Source: Thermohalobaculum sp039028795
GTDB taxonomy: Bacteria; Pseudomonadota; Alphaproteobacteria; Rhodobacterales; Rhodobacteraceae
Length of the DNA stretch: 64,000 bases
Direction: 5' to 3'
Assembly: GCA_039028795.1 (NCBI GenBank)
Contig: JBCCHJ010000021.1
Location: 1-64,000 of the forward strand
Shown here in pieces: positions 51,680 through 60,835 of this stretch. Within the stretch, counting starts at the first letter, position 1, and every line of letters starts with the position of its first letter. The notes under the pieces are model-generated. The model saw only the letters and a program-made list of their open reading frames with translations. It made no database searches and was not told the DNA's origin. The position numbers and the translations under genes were made by a program.

Positions 51680-52426
51680 CTATTTCGAAGGTTTTACAAC
51701 GGGTAGAGGTGCGTTCAACGGGTCCGGGCAGGATCCCTTTCGACTTACTGACAAGATACCCGCGAACCAGGGAAATCCACGCGCTGCGGTGTTCCGGCCT
51801 CTTTCCCACCAGTCGTTGATCCGGCCATCCAAATAAAGCATGCCTTGGACCCTTCCCTTGGTTTCCGCCAGATCCACCAGGTCACGAAAGGCGATACGGT
51901 CCAACGTGTGGACGAAGCCGAGGCGCCCGTCACGATAGGCCACGATGGCGCCACGACTGTAGCGATCAGCCTTTGATCGCCCTGCGCTGGTGCGCTTTCC
52001 GCCAATCACCAATGATGGTCCTGACTGCAGCGCGATCGAAACACCCTTATCCCCCGGCCAAGCGGTGTGCCTGCGAACCTCTGGACGGCCTTTACGCAGT
52101 GCGAATGTCCCGCTGTTCCAGGAAAAGTTCCCGCTGCCCTTGGCCGGATTGATTTTTTTCAACCGACGGCCCGCTTCGATATGCAAGCCCAGCGGCGCGT
52201 AATCCTTCCCATAAATGCCGCCATTCGACAGGAACACTGGACAGCGGCCTTCAGCGACCAAGTGCTTGCGCACGGTTTCCAGTGACCAGAACTGGTCCCC
52301 GCCGTCTTTCCAATGCAATTGCACGTCATAAAGCCGGGGTGAAAAGGCAAAAACGGCCCGGCGGTGGTCGTCTGCAAATGCTGGCATGGCCAGAACGGTC
52401 ATCAACAAAAGCAAAACCCGTTGCAT
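51680..52426 (-). CDS. DUF2233 / phosphodiester-glycosidase-like secreted protein
   Basis: A 248-residue exported protein with signal peptide MQRVLLLLMTVLAMPAFADD. The family motif is visible in SNGGIYGKDYAPLGLHIEAG (about residue 66), followed by NFSWNSGTFAL and YLDGRINDWW. Members related to the phosphodiester glycosidase NAGPA cleave sugar phosphodiesters; this one is probably periplasmic. It ends against the gene at 51.07 kb, one base apart. Confidence 0.82.
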   Translation of the reverse strand: MQRVLLLLMTVLAMPAFADDHRRAVFAFSPRLYDVQLHWKDGGDQFWSLETVRKHLVAEGRCPVFLSNGGIYGKDYAPLGLHIEAGRRLKKINPAKGSGNFSWNSGTFALRKGRPEVRRHTAWPGDKGVSIALQSGPSLVIGGKRTSAGRSKADRYSRGAIVAYRDGRLGFVHTLDRIAFRDLVDLAETKGRVQGMLYLDGRINDWWERGRNTAARGFPWFAGILSVSRKGSCPDPLNAPLPVVKPSK

Positions 52427-52473
52427 GGCTTTGAGATATGCGCCCGGGACCGTATAGCCAAGCCCCGAATAGT

Positions 52474-52725
52474 CTAGATGTCCCCCTCGTCGATCAGTGA
52501 CATCTCCGGTTCGATCGGCGGCGACAGCTCGAATGCCGGGGGCTGTTCGCGGCTATCGGCACAGGACCGCGCGACCCGGTAGGTTTTCACGATGTACGAT
52601 GTCGTCTCGCGCCAATAGCGCGGATCATTGGCAATCTCTTCCGGTAAGGCTTCGCGCACAAGGGTCCGCCTGCGTTGCGGAACGACCTCTACCCGCCATT
52701 CGCTGCCGTATTGCGTGCTGCGCAA
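52474..52725 (-). CDS. small protein, second of a micro-gene pair
   Basis: An 83-residue product with a TTG start, coupled to the 33-residue gene just upstream: the TGA of that gene is followed by two bases and then the TTG. It reads MRSTQYGSEWRVEVVPQRRR, then REALPEEIANDPRYWRETTS and an acidic tail ending in LIDEGDI. No signal or membrane segment. I do not recognise it; the pair looks like a conserved Rhodobacterales unit. Confidence 0.6.
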   Translation of the reverse strand: MRSTQYGSEWRVEVVPQRRRTLVREALPEEIANDPRYWRETTSYIVKTYRVARSCADSREQPPAFELSPPIEPEMSLIDEGDI

Positions 52726-52727
52726 CT

Positions 52728-52829
52728 TCAGTTACGCCGCAATTGCTGTTCCCGCGCCTTCAGCTCTTTCATTTGCATTCGGATCAGGCCCATTTCATCC
52801 GCGGGCGATAGATTTCGACGGTCATTCAT
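52728..52829 (-). CDS. 33-residue micro-protein
   Basis: Reading the minus strand from the ATG at 52829 gives MNDRRNLSPADEMGLIRMQM, then KELKAREQQLRRN and TGA. A canonical AGGAG lies seven bases upstream, the best ribosome site in this part of the window. The sequence forms one long amphipathic helix with a heptad-like pattern, suggesting a coiled coil. It is shorter than usual gene-calling limits and is followed directly by the 83-residue gene. I think it is real because of the ribosome site and the coupling. Confidence 0.65.
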   Translation of the reverse strand: MNDRRNLSPADEMGLIRMQMKELKAREQQLRRN

Positions 52830-52951
52830 GGTGGGCTCCTGATCCAGGCCCTGAGATGAGCCGGTACCGGTCAGATTTGTCTTAACTTCACGCTGCTTGC
52901 CCCAGCATCAATTCATCGCCATTCTGCACTGTGTCTTAGGGGAACGGAGCG

Positions 52952-54001
52952 ATGGAATTCAGCATCCAACTGTCCGCCGATTATCCGGACAAAAGCTATG
53001 GCGGCGATCGGGTCTATGCGGACATGCTGGCGCAGGCGGAACTGGCTGATCGGCTGGGTTTTGATGCGGTTTCGATCACTGAACATCACCTGGTCAACTG
53101 CCTGATGATGCCCGCGCCATTGCAGTTCGCAGTGAAGATCGCAGCACACACCAAGGCTGTTAAGATCATGACCTCGGTCGTGGTGCTGCCGCTTCACGAT
53201 ATGCGGGTCTATGCCGGAGAGGTCGTTGTTGCCGACATCTTCACTGATGGACGCCTGCTGCTAGGCGTCGGCCGGGGCGCGTTCCCGTTCGAGATGGGCC
53301 GCATGGGCGTGCCTATGGAGGAAACCCGCGCGCGCTTTGACGAATCCCTGGACGTGCTGCAGGCATTGCTGTCCCGCGAGGAAGTGTCTTGGGATGGCGA
53401 CTATTACCAGTTTGAACCGATTACCATCATGCCAAGGCCTGTGCGCCCGGGCGGTCCACAAATGATGATGGCGGTAATGAACCCGGCAGGGATCCACGCC
53501 TGCACTAAGCGCGGCTTTCATATTCAGACGACGCCCTTGGCAGGAGATGGCGATCTGTTGCGCCAGCAGGTCACCGCGTTCACCAGCGCGAAAGAGATCA
53601 TGGGCGAGGACGGCGCCCATCTTACGCTTACCCTTTCGCGCGTCGCTGCCTGCGCGGAAAACGCGCAAGAGCGGGAAAAGATGATCGACCAAGCCTACGA
53701 TTACTATGGCCGGTTCGATAATATCTTCGCCGGTCCTGGAATTGTCGACGCAGGCATGATCCGCCAACTGCCGCGTGAGCAAACCCGTGACCAACTCGTC
53801 GACAGCTTGTTGATCGGCACGCCTGCCGAGGTGATCGACAAGCTTGCGCCTTATGCCGAGCTCGGCATCGACCGGGTGATCCTGAACGTCAATTTTGGCG
53901 CACCACAGACACAGACCATGGACGCCATTCAAAGGTTCGCCGAAGAAGTGATGCCGCATTTCACCGGACGCCCTGTCGGTACAGTCATGGCGGCGGAGTA
54001 G
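52952..54001 (+). CDS. luciferase-like (LLM) flavin-dependent monooxygenase
   Basis: A 349-residue FMN-dependent oxygenase of the bacterial luciferase superfamily. N-terminus MEFSIQLSADYPDKSYGGDR, then LADRLGFDAVSITEHHLVN (residues 31-50, with the histidine pair usual for the family), and GRLLLGVGRGAFPFEMGRMG (about 93). The C-terminal segment SLLIGTPAEVIDKLAPYAEL is typical of the LLM class. It uses reduced flavin supplied by another enzyme. It lies five bases before an alpha/beta hydrolase gene, so the two probably act on one substrate. The substrate is unknown. Confidence 0.85.
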   Translation: MEFSIQLSADYPDKSYGGDRVYADMLAQAELADRLGFDAVSITEHHLVNCLMMPAPLQFAVKIAAHTKAVKIMTSVVVLPLHDMRVYAGEVVVADIFTDGRLLLGVGRGAFPFEMGRMGVPMEETRARFDESLDVLQALLSREEVSWDGDYYQFEPITIMPRPVRPGGPQMMMAVMNPAGIHACTKRGFHIQTTPLAGDGDLLRQQVTAFTSAKEIMGEDGAHLTLTLSRVAACAENAQEREKMIDQAYDYYGRFDNIFAGPGIVDAGMIRQLPREQTRDQLVDSLLIGTPAEVIDKLAPYAELGIDRVILNVNFGAPQTQTMDAIQRFAEEVMPHFTGRPVGTVMAAE

Positions 54002-54006
54002 GCGCG

Positions 54007-54789
54007 ATGCCCGATGTTATCGACTGTGCCTATACGGTCCAGGGCGACGGCCCGCCCCTGTTCCTGATCCATGGTATTGGCGCGGCTCGAAACACCTGGC
54101 GCTTTGCCCTTCCAGAACTGAGATCGCACTACACGGTCGTCACCTACGACCTCCGCGGTCATGGTGACTCTCCGATGCCGGTTGGCCGGTTCTGGTTGGA
54201 AGACTTGGTCAACGACCTGGAACTGGTGCGGGAACAGACAGGGTTTGAAAAAGCCCATTTTGCAGGGCATTCGCTTGGTGGGATGATCGGCCCAGCCTAT
54301 GCGCGGGCGTATCCGGACAGGGTACTTTCGCTTGGCCTGCTGTCGACCGCTGCCTTCCGCACGGAGGACGATAGCGCCAAGGTCAAAGGCGTGGTCACGG
54401 CTATGGAGCAAAAGGGTATCTCTCAGGTCTTGGAAACCCTCTCGGACCGCTGGTTCACTGATGCATTTCTCGCCCGGAACGCAGACATTGTCCGTGCCCG
54501 AATGGATCAGGTCATTGGGACAGATCCGGAAGTTTTTCTTCGAGTCTTCCGCATTTATGCAGGGGTCGAGATGTCACCGTGGCTGCATGAAGTCACCGCG
54601 CCGTCCCTGGTTCTGACTGGTGAGAATGACGGCGGATGCAATCCAAGGCTTAACCGCCAGATCGCCGATGCCATGCCGAATGCAGAGTTGATGATCCTGC
54701 CGGGACTGAAGCATTCGATCATGCTGGAGGCCGGCGCGACGGTGGCGCGCTATATGCGGGACTTTTTGAATCGAATTGCACGCGCCTAG
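54007..54789 (+). CDS. alpha/beta-fold hydrolase
   Basis: A 260-residue cytosolic hydrolase. Oxyanion motif LIHGIGAARNTW (about residue 19), nucleophile elbow AGHSLGGMIGP (serine about 91), and the histidine in LPGLKHSIMLE (about 238). The plan resembles 3-oxoadipate enol-lactone hydrolase and related esterases. It starts five bases after the monooxygenase stop, which suggests a two-step pathway of oxygenation then ester or C-C hydrolysis. Confidence 0.85.
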   Translation: MPDVIDCAYTVQGDGPPLFLIHGIGAARNTWRFALPELRSHYTVVTYDLRGHGDSPMPVGRFWLEDLVNDLELVREQTGFEKAHFAGHSLGGMIGPAYARAYPDRVLSLGLLSTAAFRTEDDSAKVKGVVTAMEQKGISQVLETLSDRWFTDAFLARNADIVRARMDQVIGTDPEVFLRVFRIYAGVEMSPWLHEVTAPSLVLTGENDGGCNPRLNRQIADAMPNAELMILPGLKHSIMLEAGATVARYMRDFLNRIARA

Positions 54790-54878
54790 GAACGCTGTCC
54801 TTAAGCTTCCCCAAAGGTTTCGCGCGTATGTCATTGCGTCCAACGGGCTGAGAAACAGGCCAGGAGCGCGAGACTACC

Positions 54879-55745
54879 ATGGGTGCTATTGTCGGGATCC
54901 TTATTGTCCTTGGCATGGTGTTCGGCGGCTATTTGGCCGCTGGCGGCAAGATGGGCATTATCATTAAGGCTCTTCCGTTTGAACTTATGATGATTGGTGG
55001 TGCAGCCGTCGGTGCCTTTGTGATCGGCAATGACGGCCCGGGCATGAAGCACACGCTGAAAGATCTGGGCGGCGTTTTCAAAGGCCCGAAATGGAAGAAG
55101 CAGGATTACCAGGACCTGCTCTGCCTGTTGTTCACGCTGGTGAAGATCGCCCGCAAAGACCCTGTGGCGATCGAGGCTCATGTGGAAGAACCGGACGGGT
55201 CGCCGATCTTCCAGGCCTATCCCAAGATTCTAGGCGATAAGGGCGCGGTCAACATGATCTGCGACACGATTCGCATGGGCATGATGAACTATGACGATCC
55301 CCATCAATTGGAAGATGTCCTGGAAAAGCAACTGGAAGGACGGTTGCATCACGCCATGCATGGCAGCCATGCCATGCAAACGATGGCCGATGGTCTGCCG
55401 GCGCTGGGGATCGTTGCGGCCGTTTTGGGTGTCATCAAAACCATGGGCTCGATCGATCAACCGCCCGAGGTTCTTGGACGTCTGATCGGGGGTGCATTGG
55501 TTGGGACATTCCTAGGGGTTTTCCTGGCATATGGTCTGGCGGGACCATTCGCCACCAAAATCAAAAGCACTACTGAAGCTGACCACAAGTTCTATGAACT
55601 GATCCGCGATACCTTGGTTGCGAACCTGCACAAGCATTCGCCTCAAATGTGCGTCGAGGTCGCACGTCAGAACCTGCCTTCGGGCTTGCGCCCAAGCTTC
55701 AACGATTTGGATGAAGCGTTGAAAGCGGCCAAGGAAGCGGCATGA
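54879..55745 (+). CDS. motA: flagellar motor stator protein MotA
   Basis: Inner-membrane stator subunit, 288 residues, which with MotB conducts protons to turn the flagellum. Four membrane helices (first VGILIVLGMVFGGYLAAGGK, third and fourth IVAAVLGVIKTMGSIDQPP and GALVGTFLGVFLAYGLAGPF), with the conserved proline motif QPPEVLG. The cytosolic loop has KKQDYQDLLCLLFTLVKIAR. The ATG follows CAGGAGCGCGAGACTACC. It overlaps the next gene by four bases (ATGA). No motB is found in the window. Confidence 0.95.
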   Translation: MGAIVGILIVLGMVFGGYLAAGGKMGIIIKALPFELMMIGGAAVGAFVIGNDGPGMKHTLKDLGGVFKGPKWKKQDYQDLLCLLFTLVKIARKDPVAIEAHVEEPDGSPIFQAYPKILGDKGAVNMICDTIRMGMMNYDDPHQLEDVLEKQLEGRLHHAMHGSHAMQTMADGLPALGIVAAVLGVIKTMGSIDQPPEVLGRLIGGALVGTFLGVFLAYGLAGPFATKIKSTTEADHKFYELIRDTLVANLHKHSPQMCVEVARQNLPSGLRPSFNDLDEALKAAKEAA

Positions 55746-58144
55746 TCCTGCGCAAGTTCATTGGCTGGACGATTCTGCTGGGCGCACTGATGCTGGGCTA
55801 TGCCGGCTTCCCCGTTCATGCGGAAACTGAGGAGAACCGGATTGCCCTCTCGCAATCCTCCACCGCACCTGCACAACTTCGCTTGGACCATTGGCCGCCG
55901 GCTGGATGGATGGTCCAGCAGTTTGACTCTCTGGTTGAGGTCAAGTTTCCGCAGGTTGCGCGGACCGTCGACTTGCCGCGCGGCTTGATTGGTCGTCTGG
56001 GGCGCCGAGTCGCTGCGCTGGACTCAGAATTGCGTGGCGGTGACTTATACATCCGACTCACATTGGACTGTGCATGCTCTGTTGCCGTAACATCGGAAGG
56101 AACAGAGGCTGTTCTGATCGATGTTGTCGATCCGAACGCGGCATTGGCGACGGCAGACACTCAACCCGCACCGCAAACTGCCCCGCTGCCTTCGATCAAG
56201 CCAGGGGCGGAGCTGGCTGTCGACACGCCAGATGTCATGTCAAACGGGCGACTCAATGTCGAAGAGGCCCAGCAGCATCTGATGGAACAATTGTTGCGCG
56301 CCGCGGATGCGGGAATGGTCGATCTGCGCCCAGATCCATCCGATGTGCAGTTGGAAAAGGACGAAGAGGTTGCGCAGACCAATGGCTCCGCAACAAACTC
56401 GTCTCAGCCGGATCCCCTGCCGGACACCCAAGCTGATCCATCGGCATCCAAGACCGCCGCCGCACAACCCAAAGCGCCGCTCATTAAGGCCCAGGCTGAG
56501 ACCCATGTTTCAGAGGTGGCATTGACTCGGCCAGTACCAGCCTGCTTTCCGGATGACGCCCTTTCGTTTCCTGATACAGATCCTGGGGTGCCCTACAGCA
56601 ATCTAGCCAGCGAGTTGCACGCGGCCTTGATTGGTGAGTTCGATACAGTCAACGAAGACGCCGCCATCAGGTTGGCTCAGTTGAACCTTTCAGTTGGGCT
56701 GAGTGTCGAAACCGTCGCCGTTTTGGATGAATTCGTCCCGCAACACCCTTGGGCAGAGCTTTATCGTGAAATTGCCAGTGTGATGGCTGTACGCCCACTG
56801 GCAGAAGATGCGTCACTGCTCAAGCCCGACTGCGGTGGGGTCCAGCAATTGTGGCGGGCGGCGGCGAAAACTCTGGATGAAAACGCGGATGGTGCCGTCG
56901 AGGATGCAACGGCGACCACGGAGATGCTGGAAGCACAGCCTCGCAAGGTGCGGGAGTTTCTCGCGGCCAGCTTGGGTCAGGCGGCGGCAGAGGCGGGCTC
57001 TTGGGAGTTTGCCCGTCGCATGGAAGCCATGGCAGAGCGGTCCAGATCGTCGTCTTACGGTCCTAGTGGCCGGGCATTGCTTCTTTCCGCGCGTCTGGAC
57101 GCATGGCATGACCGAGATGGAGACGCACTGCAAAAGCTGCGGGACGCCCGGACCATTCCAGGCGCCGTAGGTGAAGATGCGTTGCTGCGTCTAGCCGACG
57201 CGGCACTATCGAAAAGTGACTTCGCTGCCATGGACACGTCTCACCTGCAAAAGGACCTGGCAATTCTGGCAAGGGAAGACCGTGGCGGTCACCGCGGGGC
57301 CCGCGCCTTTGAGCTTTGGGTCAAGTTACGGGATCACGCAAAGGGGCGCGATGCGGCCCTGGCAATTCTGGACTCTGGCGTTGCTCGGGGGCTTTTCCCG
57401 GCGGACCGCCGAGCAGATCTTTTGGCGGAAATCGCAGACGGGTCCGACTTCGCAGATGCCTCGCGTCCCTTGGCCTTGGTTTATCTGGAAGGCCCCGATC
57501 AGTTCCAGGACGCCATGCAGAAACCTGGATTTCGTAGGGCCCTGGCCGCATCAATGGTTGAGATGGGCGTGCCCTCCTTGGCCGAGGACGTTCTGGAAGA
57601 TCAGGATTGGCGTGATTCTGGCATCGGCCTCGAGTTGGCCCGCGCCCATATGGACGGACAAGAACCTGATAAAGCCGAAGACGTCCTGCGGCGGGTGCCT
57701 GAAAGCACGGCTCGCAACGAACTGATGGCCCAGGCTCTGATGGCCAAAGGGCAATTGGCCGAAGCGCAAGAATACCTTTCGGACGGCTCTCCTAAAAGCG
57801 CGGATATTGCGGAACAGCTGATGCCGCTGGACGCGACGATCAATGCTGCCCTTTCGTCAGGCGATACTGAAATGGCCTTGGATGTTGGCGTGCAGCGCTT
57901 AGCCGTGGAGGCAAATGCAGACTTGGCAGAGCAACTGGCAATCGCCGCGCTTGACGCTGGGCATGCCAAGCTTCCGGAGGGCCTGAAACCTGCTCTGTCA
58001 AAGGATCGGCTTGAGGTCCTGCAATCGTTGTTCCGACGGACCGCTGATCCTGGCGAAATCACCGATTTGGCGGAGTTGAACAATTTTATCGACCAGCTAT
58101 CAGCGGAAATTTCAACTATCGAGGACCTGCTGACTGATGGATGA
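55742..58144 (+). CDS. large exported protein coupled to motA, function unknown
   Basis: An 800-residue protein with one N-terminal membrane segment or signal (FIGWTILLGALMLGYAGFPV). Residues 40-130 are strand-rich (LRGGDLYIRLTLDCACSVAV), a low-complexity linker (160-265) follows, and residues 280-780 are helical with TPR- or Sel1-like pairs (LAREDRGGHRGARAFELWVK, VPSLAEDVLEDQDWRDSGIG). The cysteines around CACS are notable. It overlaps motA by four bases and flgF by eight, so it is translated with the stator and rod genes. Alphaproteobacteria have extra periplasmic motor proteins (such as MotC of Sinorhizobium), and this may be an analogue; I cannot assign a name. Confidence 0.78.
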   Translation: MILRKFIGWTILLGALMLGYAGFPVHAETEENRIALSQSSTAPAQLRLDHWPPAGWMVQQFDSLVEVKFPQVARTVDLPRGLIGRLGRRVAALDSELRGGDLYIRLTLDCACSVAVTSEGTEAVLIDVVDPNAALATADTQPAPQTAPLPSIKPGAELAVDTPDVMSNGRLNVEEAQQHLMEQLLRAADAGMVDLRPDPSDVQLEKDEEVAQTNGSATNSSQPDPLPDTQADPSASKTAAAQPKAPLIKAQAETHVSEVALTRPVPACFPDDALSFPDTDPGVPYSNLASELHAALIGEFDTVNEDAAIRLAQLNLSVGLSVETVAVLDEFVPQHPWAELYREIASVMAVRPLAEDASLLKPDCGGVQQLWRAAAKTLDENADGAVEDATATTEMLEAQPRKVREFLAASLGQAAAEAGSWEFARRMEAMAERSRSSSYGPSGRALLLSARLDAWHDRDGDALQKLRDARTIPGAVGEDALLRLADAALSKSDFAAMDTSHLQKDLAILAREDRGGHRGARAFELWVKLRDHAKGRDAALAILDSGVARGLFPADRRADLLAEIADGSDFADASRPLALVYLEGPDQFQDAMQKPGFRRALAASMVEMGVPSLAEDVLEDQDWRDSGIGLELARAHMDGQEPDKAEDVLRRVPESTARNELMAQALMAKGQLAEAQEYLSDGSPKSADIAEQLMPLDATINAALSSGDTEMALDVGVQRLAVEANADLAEQLAIAALDAGHAKLPEGLKPALSKDRLEVLQSLFRRTADPGEITDLAELNNFIDQLSAEISTIEDLLTDG

Positions 58145-58859
58145 TTCGCTTTACTATCTGGTCGTGAACCGCCAGTCTGGGCTCGCGTCCGAACTGGACA
58201 CGATCGCTAACAACATCGCCAATTTGGACACGACTGGCTTTCGACGCGAAGGCGTTGCGTTCACCGAATTCATCATCGCCGCAGACCGCAGCGACAGTGT
58301 GTCCATGGCCGATCTGGGGGCAAGATTTGCCTCCGAACTGCCCGGAACACATGCGGTGACAGGCGGACGGTTCGATTTCGCAATCCAAGGCGAAGGGTAT
58401 TTTGTACTCGAAACACCGGATGGACCGGTCCTGACGCGGGCCGGTGCGTTCCAGGCGTCGCAGGATGGCTTCCTGGTCACCCCGAACGGTGATCCAGTCC
58501 TGGATGGTGGACAGGGGCGCATTGTCATCCCCGCCGACGCCAAGGACATCCTGGTCGCGGCCGACGGCACGATCTCTGTCAATGGCGATCCCATCGGCCA
58601 ACTGGCGATTGTGAATGCACCGCAGGAACTGATCAGCCGGTATGGCGACACGGCCTTCAAGGTCGAAGATAATGCGTTCCAACCGGTTGCTACGCCGAAC
58701 ATCAGGCAGGGCGCTCTGGAACAATCCAATGTTGACCCGGTCCTAGAATTCGCCCGGATGATCGAGGTGACCCGTGCGTACGAATTGGCGCAGACGCTGA
58801 TCGATGATGAAGACGAACGCATTCAAAACATCGTCCGGACCCTTGGCCAACCCGTTTAA
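58137..58859 (+). CDS. flgF: flagellar basal-body proximal rod protein FlgF
   Basis: Rod protein of 240 residues exported by the flagellar type III system. The N-terminal rod motif reads LDTIANNIANLDTTGFRREG (residues 20-39) and the C-terminal coil QSNVDPVLEFARMIEVTRAYE, both typical of FlgF/FlgG. No Sec signal, as expected. It overlaps the preceding gene by eight bases. FlgF joins FlgB, FlgC and FlgG in the rod. Confidence 0.92.
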   Translation: MDDSLYYLVVNRQSGLASELDTIANNIANLDTTGFRREGVAFTEFIIAADRSDSVSMADLGARFASELPGTHAVTGGRFDFAIQGEGYFVLETPDGPVLTRAGAFQASQDGFLVTPNGDPVLDGGQGRIVIPADAKDILVAADGTISVNGDPIGQLAIVNAPQELISRYGDTAFKVEDNAFQPVATPNIRQGALEQSNVDPVLEFARMIEVTRAYELAQTLIDDEDERIQNIVRTLGQPV

Positions 58860-58883
58860 GACCCAACGAACGAGGCATAGAAC

Positions 58884-59669
58884 ATGCAGGCACTTAAAAT
58901 CGCTGCGACCGGCATGGCTGCACAGCAGATGCGCGTCGATGTGACGGCAAACAATATCTCGAATATGACGACCACCGGCTATAACGCCCGACGTGCCGAA
59001 TTCGCAGATCTTCATTACCAACAATTGCGCACCCCAGGTGCGATCACCGCCGGGACTGGCGAAATCTTACCCGCCGGTGTGCAATTGGGTCTTGGCGTCC
59101 GTCCATCCGCCGTGTCCCTTGAAATGCGCCAAGGTGCCATGCGTCAGACGGGTGGAGAACTGGACCTTGGCATCGAAGGCGACGGCTATTTGGAAATTGA
59201 ATTACCGTCCGGTGATGCTGCCTATACGCGCGACGGCTCGCTCAAACTGACGGGCGAAGGCGAAGTCGTAACCTCGGAAGGATACCGCGTGCAGCCCGGC
59301 CTGACCATCCCGATCGATGCACGTAGGGTCGAGATTAACCGCGACGGGACAGTTTTTGCCTTCTTTGATGGTCAAGTCGATGGTCAACAATTAGGTCAGT
59401 TGCAACTGGCCACATTCATCAATGACAAAGGGCTTGAGGCCATAGGTGATAACCTATTCCTGGAAACAGCGGCTTCGGGTGCTCCGAACGCGGGCGAGCC
59501 TGGCATTGATGGACGCGGGACATATCGCCAAGGGTATCTCGAAGAAAGCTCGGTCGACGTTGTAGCAGAAATCACGGAACTGATCGAAGCACAGCGCGGC
59601 TATGAACTGAACTCCCGCGTGTTGGCCGCCGCAGATGAAATGCTGTCGACAACGACGCAGGTGCGGTGA
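58884..59669 (+). CDS. flgG: flagellar basal-body distal rod protein FlgG
   Basis: Distal rod protein, 261 residues. It has MQALKIAATGMAAQQMRVDV followed by TANNISNMTTTGYNARRAEF at the N-terminus and EESSVDVVAEITELIEAQRGYE-like coil at the C-terminus. Length is normal. Its TGA overlaps the flgA start (TGATG), 24 bases after flgF. Confidence 0.95.
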   Translation: MQALKIAATGMAAQQMRVDVTANNISNMTTTGYNARRAEFADLHYQQLRTPGAITAGTGEILPAGVQLGLGVRPSAVSLEMRQGAMRQTGGELDLGIEGDGYLEIELPSGDAAYTRDGSLKLTGEGEVVTSEGYRVQPGLTIPIDARRVEINRDGTVFAFFDGQVDGQQLGQLQLATFINDKGLEAIGDNLFLETAASGAPNAGEPGIDGRGTYRQGYLEESSVDVVAEITELIEAQRGYELNSRVLAAADEMLSTTTQVR

Positions 59670-60085
59670 TGCGCTTCTTCTGTTTACTGCTTCTGATCTG
59701 CGTTGCATCGGCGGGGCACGTGTGGGCCGGGGATGTCATTGCCGAGCGCACATTGCGGGTAGGAACGATCATCGGGATTGGTGATCTGAAACTGCGCGGC
59801 TCGGAAGACCAGACCCTATTGGATCAAATGCTGGGCCAGGAAATGCGACGCGCCGTTTATGCCGGCCATCCCGTAACCCAGGCACATCTTGGCCCACCCA
59901 CCTTGGTACATCGGAACGAGATCGTTGCCATGGCTTACCGCGCCGGCGGGTTGGGCATTCGCACCGAAGGCCGCGCTTTAACTCGGGGCGGCAAAGGTGA
60001 GGTAGTAGAGATCATGAATCTGTCGTCCCGTCAGACGGTGCGGGCGATTGTGACCGGGCCGCGCCAGGTCGAGGTGCAAAGATGA
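59669..60085 (+). CDS. flgA: P-ring assembly chaperone FlgA (short form)
   Basis: Periplasmic chaperone for the P ring protein FlgI, 138 residues with a signal peptide (MRFFCLLLLICVASAGHVWA). The SAF domain is intact (RAVYAGHPVTQAHLGPPTLV, then RTEGRALTRGGKGEVVEIMN). This is the short FlgA form, without the N-terminal domain of enteric FlgA. The start is the ATG in TGATG, with a GTG one codon before as alternative. It overlaps flgH by four bases. Confidence 0.9.
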   Translation: MRFFCLLLLICVASAGHVWAGDVIAERTLRVGTIIGIGDLKLRGSEDQTLLDQMLGQEMRRAVYAGHPVTQAHLGPPTLVHRNEIVAMAYRAGGLGIRTEGRALTRGGKGEVVEIMNLSSRQTVRAIVTGPRQVEVQR

Positions 60086-60828
60086 GTTTTGTGCGGCTGG
60101 TGTCAGCAAGTCTGGGCATTATTCTCGCTGCTTGCAATGGACAATTGGATTCGATCGGCCGACCGCCCGCGATGACGGCGCCAGGTGCTCAAGCCCCGGT
60201 GATCGAGCCACCGCTACCACAGCGCGTAGCGCTGGCCCCGCCGCCGCCGCCGCCATCGCGCGTCGCGCAGACCGGGTCCCTGTGGCAATCGGGCCCGAAA
60301 TCCTTGTTCGGGGACCGCAGGGCACGCAATCTGGGCGACATCCTCACCGTTCTGATTGAGATTGAGGACGAGGCAGAAATCTCCAATACCACCTCTCGAT
60401 CTCGCAGCGGATCCGATAATGTTTCGGTGAGCGCAGCTTATGGTCTGACGACGATTGCTGACTCTGTCCTGCCGGGTGGCAACACGCTCTCCCCGGCAGT
60501 AGAAGCGAGCGGCAGCCAGGATGCCTCGGGCAATGGACAGATCAGCCGCGAAGAGGAAATTACGTTGCGCCTGGCGGCAACAGTCGTTGACGTTTTACCG
60601 AACGGCCACCTGGTGATCCGCGGCAGCCAGGAAGTTCGTGTAAACTTCGAACTTCGCGATCTTCAGATCGCCGGGATTGTTCGCCCAGAGGACATCTCGC
60701 GCCGGAACGTGATCACCTACGATAAGATTGCTGATGCCAGGATTGCCTATGGTGGGCGGGGTCATCTGACCGATGTCCAGCAACCGCGCTATGGCCAACA
60801 GATCGTCGATTTGGTTTCTCCATTCTGA
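60082..60828 (+). CDS. flgH: flagellar L-ring protein FlgH
   Basis: Outer-membrane lipoprotein forming the L ring, 248 residues. Lipobox LAAC (cysteine about residue 13) after MSFVRLVSASLGIILA. Family motifs SLWQSGPKSLFGDRRARNLG and DILTVLIEIEDEAEISN (residues 72-106) and RPEDISRRNVITYDKIADAR (about 211). An eight-base gap separates it from fliL. Confidence 0.94.
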   Translation: MSFVRLVSASLGIILAACNGQLDSIGRPPAMTAPGAQAPVIEPPLPQRVALAPPPPPPSRVAQTGSLWQSGPKSLFGDRRARNLGDILTVLIEIEDEAEISNTTSRSRSGSDNVSVSAAYGLTTIADSVLPGGNTLSPAVEASGSQDASGNGQISREEEITLRLAATVVDVLPNGHLVIRGSQEVRVNFELRDLQIAGIVRPEDISRRNVITYDKIADARIAYGGRGHLTDVQQPRYGQQIVDLVSPF

Positions 60829-60835
60829 GGGACGT

